From: an uncultured Collinsella sp. | GTDB taxonomy: Bacteria > Actinomycetota > Coriobacteriia > Coriobacteriales > Coriobacteriaceae | Length of the DNA: 6,558 nt | Assembly (NCBI GenBank): GCA_958428675.1 | Contig: CAUAGV010000097.1 | Location: 1-6,558 of the forward strand | Direction of reading: 5' to 3' | Shown: piece by piece, positions 4,618-6,558 of the stretch | Layout: each line of letters starts with the position of its first letter | Position numbering within the stretch: the stretch's first letter is position 1 | Program-made: the position numbers and the translations under genes | Notes under the pieces: generated by a model | What the model was told of the DNA's origin: nothing | Database searches by the model: none | Seen by the model: only the letters and a program-made list of their open reading frames with translations

Positions 4618-5589
4618 ATGGAGCAGTTGAATCTGACGCAAGAATGGGACAAGGTGTTCCCCAAAAGTGACAAGGTCGAGCACAGCAAGGTGACTTTCCA
4701 CAACCGATACGGCATCACGCTGGCGGCCGATGTCTACGTGCCGAAGAACGCGGAAGGCAAACTGCCCGCCATCGCCATTAGCGGTCCGTTTGGCGCGGTG
4801 AAGGAGCAGTCATCCGGTCTGTACGCTCAGAAAATGGCGGAGCTGGGCTTTTTCGCAATTGCCTTCGACCCGTCCTATACCGGCGAGAGCGGTGGCACGC
4901 CCCGCTATGTGGCATCGCCGGATATCAACACCGAGGACTTTTGCGCAGCGGTGGATTTCCTCTCTGTACAGGAAAGCGTCGACCCGGAGCGCATTGGTAT
5001 CATTGGCATCTGCGGTTGGGGCGGCACGGCAATCAATGCCGCAGCCATTGACACCCGTATCAAAGCCACTGCGGCCATGACCATGTATGACTTGACCCGC
5101 GCGACTGCCAACGGCTATTTTGACGCCGAGGATTCCGAGCAGGCACGCTTCGAAAAGCGAAAAGCACTGAACGCGCAGCGCACCGAGGACTATAAAAACG
5201 GCAGCTACGCGCTGGCGGGTGGGGTGCTCGATCCGCTGCCGGAGGACGCACCGCAGTTTGTAAAGGACTATTACGCCTACTACAAGACCCCTCGCGGTTA
5301 CCATCCCCGCAGTCTGAACTCCAACGGTGGCTGGAATGTGACGTCCTCGCTGTCGTTTATGAACATGCCGATTTTGCAGTACGCCGGTGAGATTCGCTCT
5401 GCCGTGCTGCTGGTGCACGGCGAGAAGGCGCATTCTCGCTATTTCAGCGAAACCGCGTACAGCAAGCTGACCGGAGACAATAAGGAGCTGCTCATCATCC
5501 CCGGTGCCAACCACACCGATCTGTACGATCAGACAGACGTCATTCCGTTTGAAAAGCTGGAAGCGTTCTTTGAGGAGTATCTGAAATAA
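4618..5589 (+). CDS. Alpha/beta hydrolase with a cysteine at the nucleophile elbow
   Basis: The 323-residue cytoplasmic hydrolase (no signal peptide) has a canonical fold. The early strands end at AIAISGPFGAVKEQSSGLYA (51-70), which supplies the oxyanion region; GFFAIAFDPSYTGESGG (77-93) follows. The nucleophile elbow is IGIIGICGWGG (126-136), with Cys132 where most esterases have Ser. VLLVHGEKAHSRYF (263-276) probably holds the acid residue, and GANHTDLYD (296-304) gives the catalytic His299. Dienelactone hydrolases also use a cysteine at this position, and a GIC..GG elbow is, to my knowledge, common to this hydrolase subgroup, so Cys is likely functional rather than a defect. A lactone, ester or acyl substrate is plausible but unproven. 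Its ribosome binding site AGGGAGG (4604-4610) lies inside the end of the upstream gene, and its ATG comes 2 nt after that stop, so the two products are probably needed together. Confidence 0.9.
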   Translation: MEQLNLTQEWDKVFPKSDKVEHSKVTFHNRYGITLAADVYVPKNAEGKLPAIAISGPFGAVKEQSSGLYAQKMAELGFFAIAFDPSYTGESGGTPRYVASPDINTEDFCAAVDFLSVQESVDPERIGIIGICGWGGTAINAAAIDTRIKATAAMTMYDLTRATANGYFDAEDSEQARFEKRKALNAQRTEDYKNGSYALAGGVLDPLPEDAPQFVKDYYAYYKTPRGYHPRSLNSNGGWNVTSSLSFMNMPILQYAGEIRSAVLLVHGEKAHSRYFSETAYSKLTGDNKELLIIPGANHTDLYDQTDVIPFEKLEAFFEEYLK

Positions 5590-5665
5590 GGCGTGCCTTG
5601 GCTATTTACTTATGAGCGGCCATGGCATTTAGCGAGGACGGTTTGCGGCAAGAAGCCTCGCCGCG
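5590..5665. other. Convergent intergenic region with a weak stem
   Basis: The hydrolase and Sir2-like genes converge here. GCGAGG (5632-5637) can pair with CCTCGC (5656-5661) around an 18-nt loop, and a GCCATGGC palindrome lies near 5629. No U-run follows on either strand, so I do not call an intrinsic terminator. Confidence 0.35.
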
Positions 5666-6514
5666 TTACTCGTTGCCTGTCCGTGCCGCCGAGAGCAGCG
5701 CGCCCAAATCGGCCTGAATTGCCTCTGCCTTGCTTCCGAGCTGCAGCGGAGCCGAGCCGTTCGAGATGTTGACGCTCAACAGGTGCGCATCCGGCAGCTT
5801 TGCGGTCATGCTCCAAAACGGGAGCGTGATGATACCAGGAGTCATTTCGCCCACGCCGAGCTCCAGCAACAGCACGCGGCCACTGCTGCGCTCGCGCACA
5901 AAGCGCTCGTATCGTTCGAGGTTCTCGCGCCATACCTCGCCTTGCAAAAACGTGTCGTCGCGCACCCACGGCGTAAGCTGCCAGCCGCAGTGCGGGCATC
6001 GGGGGATATCTTCGCTGCGGATCTCGAACCCTGCCATGCCGGCGAGCATGCGCTCGACATGGGGACTTGCGTCGAAGAGCTCATCGCAGCATGGCTGCTT
6101 GCACTGAAGGTGCGCGAAGCTTCCCTGATAGTTGCAGACTCTCTCGGCGGGAAACGTCTTTTCGACTTGGGTGTCCACATTGGTGCTCAGTATGAAGTAG
6201 TCCTTGTGGCCGATGAGGGAGCGCAGGTCGAGATAGGGCTGTGAGGCCGGCTCGCGCAGCATGAAGTCGATGTATCGCGCGTAGTATGCCCATTGCTGCT
6301 CGAGACTGGGGTAGAGGTGGTAGAAGCCGTCGAATAGGCTCTTGAAACCAAAGGCCCGCTGCCAGTCATCCATTCCGGCGCGCGCCATGCCCGCGTGGTT
6401 GTAATGGTTGAACCCTGCGGCGCTCGACACGCCCGAGCCGATGCCGACAATGATAGCGTCGGCATCGTCGATAAGGCTTCGAAGCCTATCTGCTTCTCTT
6501 TCTAGAGACGGCAT
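5666..6514 (-). CDS. Sir2-fold protein resembling macrodomain-linked sirtuins (SirTM, class M)
   Basis: The 282-residue protein binds NAD by a Sir2 Rossmann fold: VGIGSGVSSAAGF (23-35) is the GAGxS-type motif, STNVD (110-114) replaces the usual TQNID, LELGVGEMTPGIITLPFW (217-234) and SVNIS (247-251) complete the site. Zinc would be held by Cys138, Cys142, Cys173 and Cys176. At the catalytic position classical deacetylases have His in an HG pair; here it is Gln130-Gly131 (NYQGSF). That substitution, with TNVD and the TPGII segment, is characteristic of SirTMs, which in Staphylococcus and Streptococcus ADP-ribosylate a lipoylated GcvH-like carrier and sit beside a macrodomain hydrolase and a lipoate ligase. 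None of those partners lies in this window. The ATG at 6514 follows GAGGAGG at 7-nt spacing. A reading frame from the right edge overlaps its start, suggesting an operon. Protein ADP-ribosylation is more likely than deacetylation, but this is inference. Confidence 0.85.
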   Translation of the reverse strand: MPSLEREADRLRSLIDDADAIIVGIGSGVSSAAGFNHYNHAGMARAGMDDWQRAFGFKSLFDGFYHLYPSLEQQWAYYARYIDFMLREPASQPYLDLRSLIGHKDYFILSTNVDTQVEKTFPAERVCNYQGSFAHLQCKQPCCDELFDASPHVERMLAGMAGFEIRSEDIPRCPHCGWQLTPWVRDDTFLQGEVWRENLERYERFVRERSSGRVLLLELGVGEMTPGIITLPFWSMTAKLPDAHLLSVNISNGSAPLQLGSKAEAIQADLGALLSAARTGNE

Positions 6515-6558
6515 CGAACGACCTCCTCAAAAGCCGGTGCCATATCGCCATCAACGAG
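6502..6558 (-). CDS. Possible C-terminal end of a gene upstream of the Sir2-like gene (partial)
   Basis: From the right edge the minus strand is open for 18 codons, reading LVDGDMAPAFEEVVRCRL, then TAG at 6504-6502. It would overlap the Sir2-like start by 13 nt, typical of a translationally coupled operon, and the ribosome binding site of the Sir2-like gene would lie inside it. Another minus frame is also open here, so the evidence is only a plausible composition and a plausible overlap. No family can be assigned from 18 residues. Confidence 0.35.
   Translation of the reverse strand, partial: LVDGDMAPAFEEVVRCRL

Noticed and set aside
1..6558. CRISPR array, phage defence island or insertion sequence
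   Set aside because: No regularly spaced direct repeats, transposase motifs or defence genes other than the Sir2-fold protein were seen. The latter has SirTM features rather than the long multidomain form of SIR2 defence proteins.

Overview
The window looks like an accessory stretch of a GC-rich bacterial chromosome. The protein types fit a gut anaerobe of the Actinomycetota class Coriobacteriia (Eggerthellaceae-like): short compact genes, several one-component regulators beside single oxidoreductases or hydrolases, and a remnant of an AAA/DUF4143-type ATPase. This placement is inferred from gene content and composition, since no rRNA or marker gene is present.

Layout. Bases 1-196 hold no convincing gene, but they end in a perfect 18-bp inverted repeat (138-188) whose right arm carries the ribosome binding site of the next gene. 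That gene (197 to about 455, +) is a broken N-terminus of an ATPase, with its Walker A lysine replaced by glutamate and a frameshift after about residue 69. Bases 620-1078 (-) encode a VOC/glyoxalase-fold protein that appears to have lost its ATG start (ATA stands in its place behind a good ribosome binding site). It is followed by an AT-rich gene-free stretch and a very strong rho-independent terminator (1309-1348) that faces + although no + gene precedes it. This 0.6-1.35 kb segment differs in base composition from its surroundings and may be acquired DNA.

Bases 1443-2381 (-) encode a zinc-free MDR quinone-oxidoreductase-like enzyme. A TetR-family regulator (2462/2492-3019, +) diverges from it across a short intergenic region with nested palindromes, the classic arrangement of a regulator and its target.

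Bases 3187-3627 (-) encode a MerR-family regulator. It diverges from a two-gene operon: a carboxymuconolactone-decarboxylase/cupin fusion (3851-4615, +) and, 2 nt later, an alpha/beta hydrolase with a cysteine at the nucleophile position (4618-5589, +). A MerR-type dyad inside a promoter spacer (3659-3689) sits between regulator and operon and is followed by a leader of about 160 nt. The set reads as a ligand-induced module acting on a small organic, possibly lactone-like or electrophilic, compound; the substrate cannot be read from the sequence.

Bases 5666-6514 (-) encode a Sir2-fold protein with the hallmarks of macrodomain-linked (SirTM, class M) sirtuins: glutamine replaces the catalytic histidine and four zinc cysteines are present. 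A reading frame entering from the right edge overlaps its start by 13 nt, so it is probably the second or later gene of an operon that lies mostly outside the window.
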